7,783 nt of DNA from Planctomycetota bacterium. GTDB lineage: Bacteria > Planctomycetota > GCA-002687715 > DRQF01. Made by a program: the position numbers and the translations under genes. Location of the stretch: NCBI GenBank assembly GCA_015485455.1, contig WFTN01000293.1, positions 1 to 7,783 on the forward strand. Reading direction: 5' to 3'. Shown here one piece after another: positions 1-6,353 of the stretch. The notes under the pieces were generated by a model. That model made no database searches and was not told where the DNA came from. It worked only from the letters and a program-made list of their open reading frames with translations. Each line of letters opens with the position of its first letter. Positions within the stretch are counted from its first letter, which is position 1.

Positions 1-284
1 CCATCAATACGGTCGTTGGCATTACTCCTGGTCTTGGAATTGATCCGAATGTTCCTGGTTTTGGCCGGGACCTATCAGCTTTGAGTGGGACGATGACGGT
101 TCTGAACCCCGGGCGCTCGGCTTTCGAGCTCTTTGACCACGGCCCTGGTACACCGTTGAATCCTATTGACCTCATCGGGTTTGCCAACAACATGAGCCAT
201 CCAGTGGGAAGAGGCATTGTGTTCCGCAAGAACCCAGCGGCTCTCAATACAACACCGGCAAATTCCTCCTATATCGTCGAATAG
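1..284 (+). CDS. C-terminal part of an unrecognised protein (5' end outside window)
   Basis: A reading frame is open from the left edge (first full codon at 3) to a TAG at 282-284, giving 93 residues. A TTG at 81 and an ATG at 93 lie inside it, but the frame and sense-like composition continue upstream, so the gene almost certainly starts outside the window. The visible part is rich in Gly, Pro and Asn, with segments such as GITPGLGIDPNVPGFGRDL and ELFDHGPGTPLNPIDLIGF. It ends in SYIVE. It has no cysteine and no membrane segment. That composition would suit an extracellular or periplasmic loop-rich domain, but this is inference and I recognise no family. The next gene starts 121 bases later on the same strand. 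Confidence 0.6.
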   Translation, partial: INTVVGITPGLGIDPNVPGFGRDLSALSGTMTVLNPGRSAFELFDHGPGTPLNPIDLIGFANNMSHPVGRGIVFRKNPAALNTTPANSSYIVE

Positions 285-405
285 GACGACGGGGCTCCCT
301 TGAAATAAGTGTCGGTTTTCGCGCAAACTGGGTTGGATTGGCTTTGGCGAGGCGAATTCAGTTGTTTGCCGGGACCGTCACTCTATGTTTCAAGGATAGG
401 AGCTC

Positions 406-2100
406 ATGGCGCAGTCAGCTCTCCAGGTGCTCGAAAGTCAGTTTGGGCATACGTCCTTCCAAGGCATGCAGGAGGAAATTATCTCCTGTGTCCTCAGAGG
501 TGAAGACACCCTCATCATCATGCCCACCGGTGGTGGCAAGTCTCTTTGTTATCAGCTTCCGGCTCTGATGCTTCCCCATTTGACCATCGTGATTTCGCCA
601 CTGATTGCCCTCATGAAGGATCAGGTGGACGCCCTGCAAAAAAAAGGGATCCCGGCGACCTACATCAATTCCTCACTGGATAAAGGAGAGCGTGAACTTC
701 GGCTCCTGGATGTGGTCAACGGCAAGTACAAACTCCTTTATGTGACCCCGGAAAGGTTTCGCAAGAAGGAGTTTGTTTCAGCCATGAAGGGTGTTGGCAT
801 TTCTCTTCTGGCGGTTGATGAGGCCCACTGTATTACTTCCTGGGGCCACGACTTTCGCCCAGAGTATGGACGAGTTGGTGTCATTCGAGAGACCTTGGGC
901 AACCCGGTTACCATTGCTTTGACGGCGACAGCAGCTCCTGAAACACAGGTCGAGATCAAACGTTCCCTGGGGATTGAAGATGCCAAGCTTTTTCATTCTG
1001 GCATCGAACGCCCCAACCTCCATTTGTCTGTGCACCAAGTGTTTGATGGAGAAGAACGCCTCGAGCGTATCGTGAGCTTGGTTGACCGTTTGGGTGGGCC
1101 AGGCATTGTCTATATGTCCTTGATTCGTGACCTTCGCGTTCTTGAGGACGAGCTGTTGAGGCGAGGAAAGACGCCTTTGGTCTACCATGGGGGGTTGTCT
1201 GCCCACGAACGTCGGCAAATGCAAGATCGTTTCTTTGCGTCCACGGATGCCGTTGTCTTAGCTACAAACGCCTTTGGCATGGGAGTCGATAAGGCTGATA
1301 TTCGTTTTATTATTCACGGGCAAATCCCAGGAAGTCCAGAGGCCTACTATCAAGAGATTGGCCGTGCTGGCCGAGATGGCAAGCCTTCTCTTTGCGAGCT
1401 CATTTACTTTGCCGAAGATCTTATGATTCGCAAGCAATTCATCGAATGGGCCAATCCGACTCCCGATTTCTTGCGATCGGTCTATGACCTTATGGTGTCA
1501 TGGGGTGAGAATCTCTATGCTCACGATCTTGAGGATATTGCCTCGACCTTATTGCTTAAGAACCGTCGGGACGGACGAGCTGGGATGGTTGTTGGATTGT
1601 TGCGCGCCGCGGACATCATTGTTGGCGATTTTGATCGGGGGAACTTGGAAATCGTTCGGCCCCTTCGGGATCATGAAGAAGACCAGTTGATTGATGTTTC
1701 TAAGCGTGAACGAGATTTGACCCGTTTGTTGGATTTACTGAAATTTGTTCAGGCAGATTCTTGCCGACGGCAACGGCTCTTCGGTTACTTTGGCTTTAAC
1801 TTGGACGAAGGATGCGGCAACTGTGATATCTGTGTTTCCACTGACGACTGGATCGCAGCGCAGCCATTCATCGAAAATATCAGTGGGGGAGATGCTCCTT
1901 CTGAGGAAGCCTGCGGGGAGTTTCACGACGATGCTCCGGTTCGAAGAGGGGAATGGCTCCTGATAAATCGCCGGCATCACGTTGTGGTGAAAAAAGTCGA
2001 ACACGGAGAGTCCGGGACCTTCATCGAGGCTGAATCCGCCGGTGACTTGGAGATTCGGCGTTATGACCTTTCCCGGGTGCGATGGAGGCGCATCCAATAA
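406..2100 (+). CDS. recQ: RecQ-family ATP-dependent DNA helicase, short form with a divergent C-terminal tail
   Basis: A 3'-5' superfamily 2 DNA helicase of 564 residues, acting in recombination and fork repair in the cytoplasm. The RecQ motifs appear in order: a motif 0 segment around 13-36, Walker A MPTGGGKS at 39-46, SPLIALMKDQV at 64-74, DEAH at 138-141, and the RecQ aromatic-rich loop SWGHDFRPEY at 145-154. These are followed by ALTATA at 171-176, ATNAFGMGVDKADIR at 286-300 and QEIGRAGRDG at 316-325. A zinc site follows, with C453 in SCRRQ and C470, C473 and C476 in CGNCDIC. After it only about 88 residues remain, with no recognisable winged helix or HRDC domain. E. coli RecQ has about 609 residues and carries both. 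The last 54 residues look like a small beta-barrel (see findings). The ATG at 406 is preceded by AGGAG at 398-402 and AAGGA at 392-396, which supports this start. The catalytic core is complete, so it should be active. Confidence 0.95.
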   Translation: MAQSALQVLESQFGHTSFQGMQEEIISCVLRGEDTLIIMPTGGGKSLCYQLPALMLPHLTIVISPLIALMKDQVDALQKKGIPATYINSSLDKGERELRLLDVVNGKYKLLYVTPERFRKKEFVSAMKGVGISLLAVDEAHCITSWGHDFRPEYGRVGVIRETLGNPVTIALTATAAPETQVEIKRSLGIEDAKLFHSGIERPNLHLSVHQVFDGEERLERIVSLVDRLGGPGIVYMSLIRDLRVLEDELLRRGKTPLVYHGGLSAHERRQMQDRFFASTDAVVLATNAFGMGVDKADIRFIIHGQIPGSPEAYYQEIGRAGRDGKPSLCELIYFAEDLMIRKQFIEWANPTPDFLRSVYDLMVSWGENLYAHDLEDIASTLLLKNRRDGRAGMVVGLLRAADIIVGDFDRGNLEIVRPLRDHEEDQLIDVSKRERDLTRLLDLLKFVQADSCRRQRLFGYFGFNLDEGCGNCDICVSTDDWIAAQPFIENISGGDAPSEEACGEFHDDAPVRRGEWLLINRRHHVVVKKVEHGESGTFIEAESAGDLEIRRYDLSRVRWRRIQ

Positions 2101-2153
2101 GGTTGAGGCTTCGTATTATTCTCTTGGCTCACCAGGGACTCTCATGAGACACT

Positions 2154-2717
2154 ATGAACATGTTCGAATCGCTTAGTGGAAAAGTTCTGATTGCTGGCCC
2201 CAGTCTGCAAGATCCTAATTTTCAGCGGACTGTCATCGTGATGTGCGAGCACACAGAAGAGGGAGCCCTTGGGATCGTCTACAATCGTCCGTCGCCGATT
2301 ACGGTGTCTGAGGCCATGCCTGCCCTGGTCACAAGTTCCTTAGCCGGAAGTCGGCTGTTTTTGGGGGGGCCGGTCCAGACGGACAGCCTATTCGTTATTC
2401 ACGACGACGAGAATGCTGGTGGGGAAGAGCTCAGCTCTGGTGTCTTCTTTGGTGGTGACCCCCAACTCTTGGGGGCTCTGATTGCCCATTTGGGACAAGG
2501 ACGAGGCATCCATGTGCGGATTTTCGCTGGCTACTCCGGCTGGGGAGCCGGGCAGTTGGAATTCGAGATGTCACAGGGGGCCTGGATTGTTGCTCCCCTT
2601 GATCCGGAGCAAGTCTTGGTCGCCGAAGGTGAAGACGGATGGCGACAGGCTCTTGTTGATTTAGGGGGGCGTTACGCCGTTTTGGCCCAAGCCCCCATTG
2701 ACCCTCGCCTCAATTGA
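2154..2717 (+). CDS. yqgE: YqgE/AlgH family protein (UPF0301, DUF179)
   Basis: A soluble protein of 187 residues, the usual family length. Family hallmarks are visible: GKVLIAGPSLQDPNFQRTV at 9-27, CEHTEEGALGIVYNRP at 31-46, LFLGGPVQTD at 68-77, AGYSGWGAGQLEFE at 125-138 and GAWIVAPLD at 142-150. The biochemical role of the family is not settled. AlgH was named for an effect on alginate production in Pseudomonas, and yqgE often neighbours yqgF or DNA-metabolism genes. Here it lies 53 bases after recQ on the same strand and could be co-transcribed. The start may be ATG 2154 or ATG 2160 (the protein begins M-N-M). No strong Shine-Dalgarno is visible before either one; only a short GAG at 2146-2148 and an AGGGA at 2134-2138 are present. 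Confidence 0.94.
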   Translation: MNMFESLSGKVLIAGPSLQDPNFQRTVIVMCEHTEEGALGIVYNRPSPITVSEAMPALVTSSLAGSRLFLGGPVQTDSLFVIHDDENAGGEELSSGVFFGGDPQLLGALIAHLGQGRGIHVRIFAGYSGWGAGQLEFEMSQGAWIVAPLDPEQVLVAEGEDGWRQALVDLGGRYAVLAQAPIDPRLN

Positions 2718-2724
2718 AGGCGAG
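2704..2724 (+). terminator. Hairpin at the end of yqgE, possible transcription end between convergent genes
   Basis: CTCGCCT at 2704-2710 pairs perfectly with AGGCGAG at 2718-2724 around a seven-base loop that contains the yqgE stop codon. The position, between the convergent ends of yqgE and the bL33 gene, fits a terminator. No run of T follows on either strand, so it is not a classical intrinsic terminator. It could instead be an RNA 3'-end stabiliser. Confidence 0.35.
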
Positions 2725-2748
2725 AGTTCCTACCTCGAGGCCCGGTCG

Positions 2749-2922
2749 TTATTTGCGGACTTCGACGTGTTCAGTATGGCGACGCAAGCGACGGGAATAC
2801 TTCATGAGACGCAATGGGCCTTCCATGTTGGCTTTGTTGCGACTTGCACGATAATTGAGGTCGCCCGTTTCGGTGCATTTCAGCCACACATAGTCACGAG
2901 CAAGGTTTTTTTTCTTGGCCAC
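2749..2922 (-). CDS. rpmG: 50S ribosomal protein bL33
   Basis: This small basic protein of 57 residues is a structural part of the large ribosomal subunit. The middle and C-terminus carry the bL33 pattern: YVWLKCTETGDLNYRASRNK at 11-30, then LRLMKYSRRLRRHTEHVEVR at 37-56. The last part matches the family's LxxxKYxxxxxxHTxHxE signature. Zinc-binding bL33 has two CxxC pairs; here only C16 survives, so it is a zinc-independent form. I chose the GTG at 2922 because the protein then begins VAKKKN, like the usual MAKKK. A GGAGA Shine-Dalgarno also lies at 2933-2929, six bases upstream. An in-frame ATG at 2949 would add nine residues not typical of the family. The gene stands alone, convergent to yqgE and divergent from the lipoprotein operon. 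Confidence 0.9.
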   Translation of the reverse strand: MAKKKNLARDYVWLKCTETGDLNYRASRNKANMEGPLRLMKYSRRLRRHTEHVEVRK

Positions 2923-2959
2923 GGCCGTTCTCCGATATGAAATCCCCATTTGGGGGCGC

Positions 2960-2988
2960 TATTGTTACCGAAATTCCAGCTCTCTCAA
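2960..2988 (-). promoter_or_regulatory. Possible promoter of the bL33 gene
   Basis: On the minus strand a TTGAGA (2988-2983) is followed after 15-17 bases by an A/T-rich stretch TAACAATA (2967-2960) that could act as the -10. The match to the sigma70 consensus is only moderate. The position, about 40 bases upstream of the GTG start, is suitable. A small CCCC-ATTT-GGGG palindrome at 2944-2955 would lie in the transcribed leader. Confidence 0.3.
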
Positions 2989-3100
2989 GGGCTCACCCAT
3001 ATTGCTGCCCTTTGCTCTTGCCTGAGTGTCCTAAGTTACTATTCTGTCTTTACTTGAAGTAGTCCATACGTTCGCAATTTTCCCCGTAGAAGGCACGAAA

Positions 3101-3754
3101 ATGAATCGGTTCTGCATGCTCAGCACGTTCTTGCTCCTCTTGACCTCGGGAGCTTGCTCAGACTCTGGCCAGAATCCTCCAACGGACGTGGTCCTTTCTG
3201 GGCCTAACCAAGTTGCCCAGGAGTTGACTCATGCCATGGTGGCGAATGACTGTGGCAAAGTGGCTGACATGAGCACGGGAGTCCTTCACGAGTACTATGC
3301 CACGTTGGAGCGGATGCGCAGCATCTTGCTCCAAGTTAGCCAGAGTTTCGAAGAGCTCTATCCAGAAGAGAAAAAGGCCCCAAGCTTGCTCAAGCTCAAG
3401 AATGCTTGGCGGGTGCCCATGACGTACTATAAGGATATGCACTTAGACGGGGCGCTCCGCGTGGAAGAAGGAAGCCAAGAACGTCGTTACGCCATCTCAT
3501 GGGTCAACCCAGAAGGGGCTCATGAAGAAGGGGTACTCATAGTGGTGCAAGTCAACGGCGATTGGCGAGTTTCTTCTTTGGGGTTGAAATCGCCAAGAGC
3601 AGAAACTCTTGGGTCTCTGCGAACCCAATTGAACTACTTGGAGTTCACTTGGCAGGAGGCCATGAAACAAGTGCGAGAAGCGAAACTTGGGACGCTCAGG
3701 GAAGCTCATCTTTTGTTCACCCGAGTTCGCAAGGAAATGAGTCAGGACAGGTAG
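3101..3754 (+). CDS. Putative lipoprotein of unknown function (first gene of a three-gene envelope operon)
   Basis: 217 residues. The N-terminus has N2-R3, a hydrophobic stretch from 4 to 15 and the lipobox-like SGAC with the lipidated cysteine at 19. Serine at +2 suggests, by the E. coli rule, sorting to the outer membrane. The mature part has a helical segment (about 38-75, with ELTHAMVANDCGKVADM) and a central region. A strand pair at 125-160 includes EEGVLIVVQVNGDWRVSSLG, followed by a charged helical C-terminus. The alternation of helices and a terminal sheet with a GDWRV turn resembles small NTF2-like or DUF4878-like lipoproteins, but that is only an impression. The ATG at 3101 has AGAAGG at 3088-3093, seven bases upstream. 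The stop TAG is followed directly by the next gene's ATG, so the two are translationally coupled. Confidence 0.85.
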   Translation: MNRFCMLSTFLLLLTSGACSDSGQNPPTDVVLSGPNQVAQELTHAMVANDCGKVADMSTGVLHEYYATLERMRSILLQVSQSFEELYPEEKKAPSLLKLKNAWRVPMTYYKDMHLDGALRVEEGSQERRYAISWVNPEGAHEEGVLIVVQVNGDWRVSSLGLKSPRAETLGSLRTQLNYLEFTWQEAMKQVREAKLGTLREAHLLFTRVRKEMSQDR

Positions 3755-4486
3755 ATGGCAAAGACGCCTGGGACACAAGAGAAACAAAAGGCTAAGGAAG
3801 TGGGTCGGAGTGGTCTCATCGCCTTAGCGATTATTGTTGGAGTCCTGGCCCTCGTATCTTCTTTGGTCTCACTCGCTTTTTATTATTCAGATTCAATCGC
3901 GGCCCGTTTTGTCTCGGAGCAGAATGTGACGGCGGACCAAGATTTGGCAACCGTTTACCAGCGAAGAGCGACAACCTTATCTCCAAGTCATCTAGCACGG
4001 GCGGTGATGGGGGATGCGTTTGGCCGGATCGACTATGACTCCTTCCTCGCAGCCGAACCTTGGTTGTCGGTGAGGCGATCCATGACACTTCGTCTCATCG
4101 CTTATGGTTTGATTGTCTTGGGGGCTCTTTTGACCTTCGCTGCGAAATCCCGGGGGCCTCGCATCATGTTGGGAGCTTGCCTCATTCTTGTCCTTCATGG
4201 TTTCTTTGAATCCCTCATAATCTTCTCCCATGGTCAAGCTATTGCCGCAGAGTTTAGCCGAGACTTAGCTGGGAAGGTTATGGAAGTCGTCGAGGCGGCG
4301 AAGTTGGAAAGCAACTACACAGGACGGGCAATCGCCTTTCGTCCTTTGGAGCCTAACGAGTGGAAGTTTGCTGTTGGGATTTACTTTGTGGTGGTGACGA
4401 TTTTCTGGCAAATCGCGGCCGTGGCATTGGCGTTATTCAAGCCGCCGAGCAAGCAAGAGAATACAGAAGAGAAGGCAGTGCAATGA
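3755..4486 (+). CDS. Integral membrane protein with four predicted transmembrane helices, unknown function
   Basis: 243 residues. After a charged, Lys-rich cytoplasmic N-terminus (1-18) come hydrophobic helices at about 20-43, 111-130, 136-158 and 205-228. A polar stretch of about 65 residues (45-110) follows the first helix and another of about 45 (159-204) follows the third. With a cytoplasmic N-terminus, both polar stretches would face the periplasm and the short KSRGPR loop (131-136) the cytoplasm, in keeping with the positive-inside rule. The C-terminal tail is charged. I recognise no catalytic motif or family. The ATG directly abuts the upstream stop, and the gene's own TGA overlaps the next start in ATGA. 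The flanking lipoproteins suggest it works with them at the envelope. Confidence 0.85.
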   Translation: MAKTPGTQEKQKAKEVGRSGLIALAIIVGVLALVSSLVSLAFYYSDSIAARFVSEQNVTADQDLATVYQRRATTLSPSHLARAVMGDAFGRIDYDSFLAAEPWLSVRRSMTLRLIAYGLIVLGALLTFAAKSRGPRIMLGACLILVLHGFFESLIIFSHGQAIAAEFSRDLAGKVMEVVEAAKLESNYTGRAIAFRPLEPNEWKFAVGIYFVVVTIFWQIAAVALALFKPPSKQENTEEKAVQ

Positions 4487-5178
4487 CTTTCCGAATGACC
4501 ACGATACTACTTTGCGTTCTCTGCTTTTTGGGAGCTTGTTCTACAACGGCGTCAGAGCCTCCTGCTTCTGAAATTGAGGTTGCGGCAGGCAAGCTCTTGC
4601 AAGCAAAGGAATATCGCAAAGCACTGCAAGCGTTTTCTAAGATCGCCTATGACGGACCGGGTAGCCACCGTGCCCTGGTCGGTATGGCTATCTGTTATGC
4701 CCACTTGAGAGACCGGGATCGTTTTGAAGCCTTTGCGCTCGAGGCTGCAGCCCAATCACCCTTGGTGGTTTCGTCTTACTATCGCTTGGGTGTCATGTAT
4801 GTCTTGGCTGCGGAACGTTTTCGACGGGACCTCGGAGGTTTTCGTTATGCTCAAATTGGAATCGAATATCTCCGTCGGGTGTTTGCCGCTCAAGCGGATT
4901 TCCATGCCGATTTAATTCCAACTCTTGGTTTAGGGTTGCATCTATCCGGTGATCATAAAGGGGCTTTGATCATGTTAGAGGAAGGGTTGCGACAGCAACC
5001 AGGTCGGGTGGATGTGATCCACACTATGTTGCTGGCCTATCGGGAGCTTGGAAATAAAGAAAGGGTGAAGGAGTTGTTGTCGCCTTATAAGGAAAGGGAA
5101 GAATTGCCTGATTCTTGGGCGCGCTTGTGGGCTTGGGCCGATGCCAAGAAGGCTGTGCCGAGTCCGGGTTCTCCTTGA
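4483..5178 (+). CDS. TPR-repeat lipoprotein (third gene of the envelope operon)
   Basis: 231 residues from the ATG at 4483. The frame is open further upstream, but this start gives a clear lipoprotein signal: a hydrophobic stretch from 5 to 16, then lipobox LGAC with the lipidated cysteine at 19 and serine at +2. GAAGG at 4471-4475 is a well-spaced Shine-Dalgarno, and the ATG overlaps the upstream stop in ATGA. The mature part is almost all helical with tetratricopeptide-like repeats at about 31-56 (AKEYRKALQAFSKIA), 62-92, 96-137, 145-173 (SGDHKGALIMLEEGLRQQPG) and 176-203. Such repeats bind partner proteins, and in outer-membrane lipoproteins they often scaffold envelope assembly or secretion machinery. 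The partner here is unknown. The membrane protein and lipoprotein encoded upstream are the obvious candidates. Confidence 0.9.
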   Translation: MTFRMTTILLCVLCFLGACSTTASEPPASEIEVAAGKLLQAKEYRKALQAFSKIAYDGPGSHRALVGMAICYAHLRDRDRFEAFALEAAAQSPLVVSSYYRLGVMYVLAAERFRRDLGGFRYAQIGIEYLRRVFAAQADFHADLIPTLGLGLHLSGDHKGALIMLEEGLRQQPGRVDVIHTMLLAYRELGNKERVKELLSPYKEREELPDSWARLWAWADAKKAVPSPGSP

Positions 5179-5219
5179 CAAGAAGTAAGCTTATCATCGT
5201 GAGATATAAATGATGTGGC

Positions 5220-5247
5220 TTTACAGGAGCTGTGGAATCATTATGAT
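5220..5247 (+). promoter_or_regulatory. Sigma70-like promoter of the response-regulator gene
   Basis: TTTACA at 5220-5225 and TATGAT at 5242-5247 each match five of six bases of the -35 and -10 consensus, with a 16-base spacer. Transcription would begin near 5254, leaving a leader of about 35 bases before the regulator gene. A perfect 11-base palindrome, ATCAT-T-ATGAT (5237-5247), overlaps the -10. It could be an operator or be chance in A/T-rich sequence. Confidence 0.55.
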
Positions 5248-5287
5248 ACAAGTCATTGCCAAGAACCGTTGATCGAGAGTGCCCCAA

Positions 5288-6037
5288 ATGATGACCACAA
5301 AAGATTCTGTGTCTACCCGTGCCATTTCCGCTGGGCGCCCAACCATTTTGCTTGTTGAAGATGAGCCTGACATTGCTTCGGTGATGAGGTTAAATCTAGA
5401 ACGTGCCGGGCTGACGGTTGAGTGGGCAGGAAGTGGTGAAGAAGCCTTAGAGCGATTGGAGCAACCAGGGATCGATTTGGTGCTTCTTGATGTGATCTTG
5501 CCTGGGGTCGACGGCCATGGCGTTTGCCAACAAATTCGTTCCAACGATGAAACGAAGAGCATTCCTGTAATCATGGTCACATCTCTGACGGAAGAGTCGG
5601 ACATGATCGTGGGGTTGGGTTTAGGGGCTGATGACTACATCCGCAAACCATTTTCAGGGCCCGAACTTGTCGCCCGTGCTAAGGCAGCGATACGCCGTGG
5701 ACGAAACAAGGGTCGCTCAACGGATGAGTCAGAGCTTTTGACTTTGGGGGAGCTCCAAGTCAACAACGCTCGCCACGCTTGCACCATTGCTGGCGAGCAA
5801 GTTCCATTAACCATGGCAGAATATCGTTTGCTTTATTTCCTCATGGTTAATCCAGAGAGCGCGTTCACAAGGCAAGAGCTCTTGCCCCATGTGGTGGGGG
5901 AAGGTGTCTATGTCATTGATCGGAACATCGATGTTCATGTTCGTAATTTGCGCAAGAAAATTGGCCCTTATGCCGTTTGTATCGTGACGGTTCGTGGAAT
6001 CGGTTACCGGTTCGACGCCAACAACTTCGCAGGTTAA
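5288..6037 (+). CDS. OmpR/PhoB-family response regulator
   Basis: A two-component transcription factor of 249 residues from the ATG at 5288. The receiver domain (about 18-135) has the acidic pair E24-D25 in LLVEDEPD, the phospho-acceptor D68 in LVLLDVILPGVDG, T98 in VIMVTS and the conserved K120 in YIRKPF. The winged-helix DNA-binding domain covers about 152-245. It includes PLTMAEYRLLYFLM, the recognition-helix region DRNIDVHVRNLRKKIG and the terminal hairpin VRGIGYRF. All residues needed for phosphorylation are present. The start is not certain. A GTG at 5279 would add three residues, but GAGAG at 5275-5279 lies eight bases before the ATG at 5288, which I prefer; ATG 5291 is also possible. 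No histidine kinase gene lies in the window, so it is an orphan by position. Its own promoter separates it from the lipoprotein operon. Confidence 0.93.
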   Translation: MMTTKDSVSTRAISAGRPTILLVEDEPDIASVMRLNLERAGLTVEWAGSGEEALERLEQPGIDLVLLDVILPGVDGHGVCQQIRSNDETKSIPVIMVTSLTEESDMIVGLGLGADDYIRKPFSGPELVARAKAAIRRGRNKGRSTDESELLTLGELQVNNARHACTIAGEQVPLTMAEYRLLYFLMVNPESAFTRQELLPHVVGEGVYVIDRNIDVHVRNLRKKIGPYAVCIVTVRGIGYRFDANNFAG

Positions 6038-6081
6038 GGATTCTCAATTGGTTCTTTGAGCGCTATCGCTCAGATCCTTTT
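6036..6081 (+). terminator. Terminator-like two-part hairpin after the response regulator
   Basis: TGAGCG (6057-6062) pairs with CGCTCA (6067-6072) around a CTAT tetraloop. AAGGAT (6036-6041, overlapping the stop codon) can pair with ATCCTT (6074-6079) to enclose it. The sequence then runs CCTTTTC. The T tract is short, but the position directly after the stop codon supports termination. Confidence 0.5.
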
Positions 6082-6353
6082 CACCAACCCAAAAAACACA
6101 GACACGTCTTGGCTAGCCCTGCGTCAATAGGGTGGTTGGGTCATTTTACACCAACAAAGCTTCAGATTATGGGTGATATTGGGGGTTTTACCTCGAAAAA
6201 ACGCTCAGATGAGAATAAAGCCTGAAATATGGTTGTTGGCTCAACTAAATGGTCTGACTGCTGGGAGAACACCTTCGGCTCCTGGATTGCTCAGCGTGCT
6301 AGTCCCAAGAGAGATGCAATCTTTTGGAAGACTGAGAAAAGGACACATACAAA
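6082..6353 (+). other. Gene-free stretch upstream of the NtrC-like gene
   Basis: No convincing gene lies here on either strand. Small frames in it overlap the flanking genes out of frame and show no family features. A weak promoter candidate is TTTACA (6145-6150) with TATGGG (6168-6173) at 17-base spacing, which would leave a leader of about 170 bases. CCAACC (6084-6089) and GGTTGG (6133-6138) could pair around a large loop. I see no sigma54 -24/-12 site (GG...GC) in it. Confidence 0.4.

Noticed and set aside
362..389. TTGTTT / TATGTT as a recQ promoter
   Set aside because: Only three of six and four of six consensus matches, and transcription would begin at or inside the Shine-Dalgarno of recQ.
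778..1224. Minus-strand frame of 148 codons inside recQ
   Set aside because: It lies wholly opposite conserved helicase motifs and its translation is low-complexity shadow sequence without a recognisable domain.
2698..2940. Plus-strand frame of 80 codons between yqgE and the lipoprotein operon
   Set aside because: It overlaps the end of yqgE and is antisense to the bL33 gene, whose family signature and Shine-Dalgarno are clear. Its own translation shows no family features.
4360..4482. Upstream extension of the TPR lipoprotein from an ATG at 4360
   Set aside because: The extension overlaps the membrane-protein gene in another frame, would bury the lipoprotein signal peptide inside the protein, and is unnecessary because ATG 4483 has a good Shine-Dalgarno and an ATGA overlap.
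5175..5210. Perfect TTGACA (5175-5180) followed by TATAAA (5205-5210) as a promoter
   Set aside because: The spacer would be 24 bases, and the alternative TATCAT gives 11. Both are outside the working range, and the TTTACA/TATGAT pair downstream is better.
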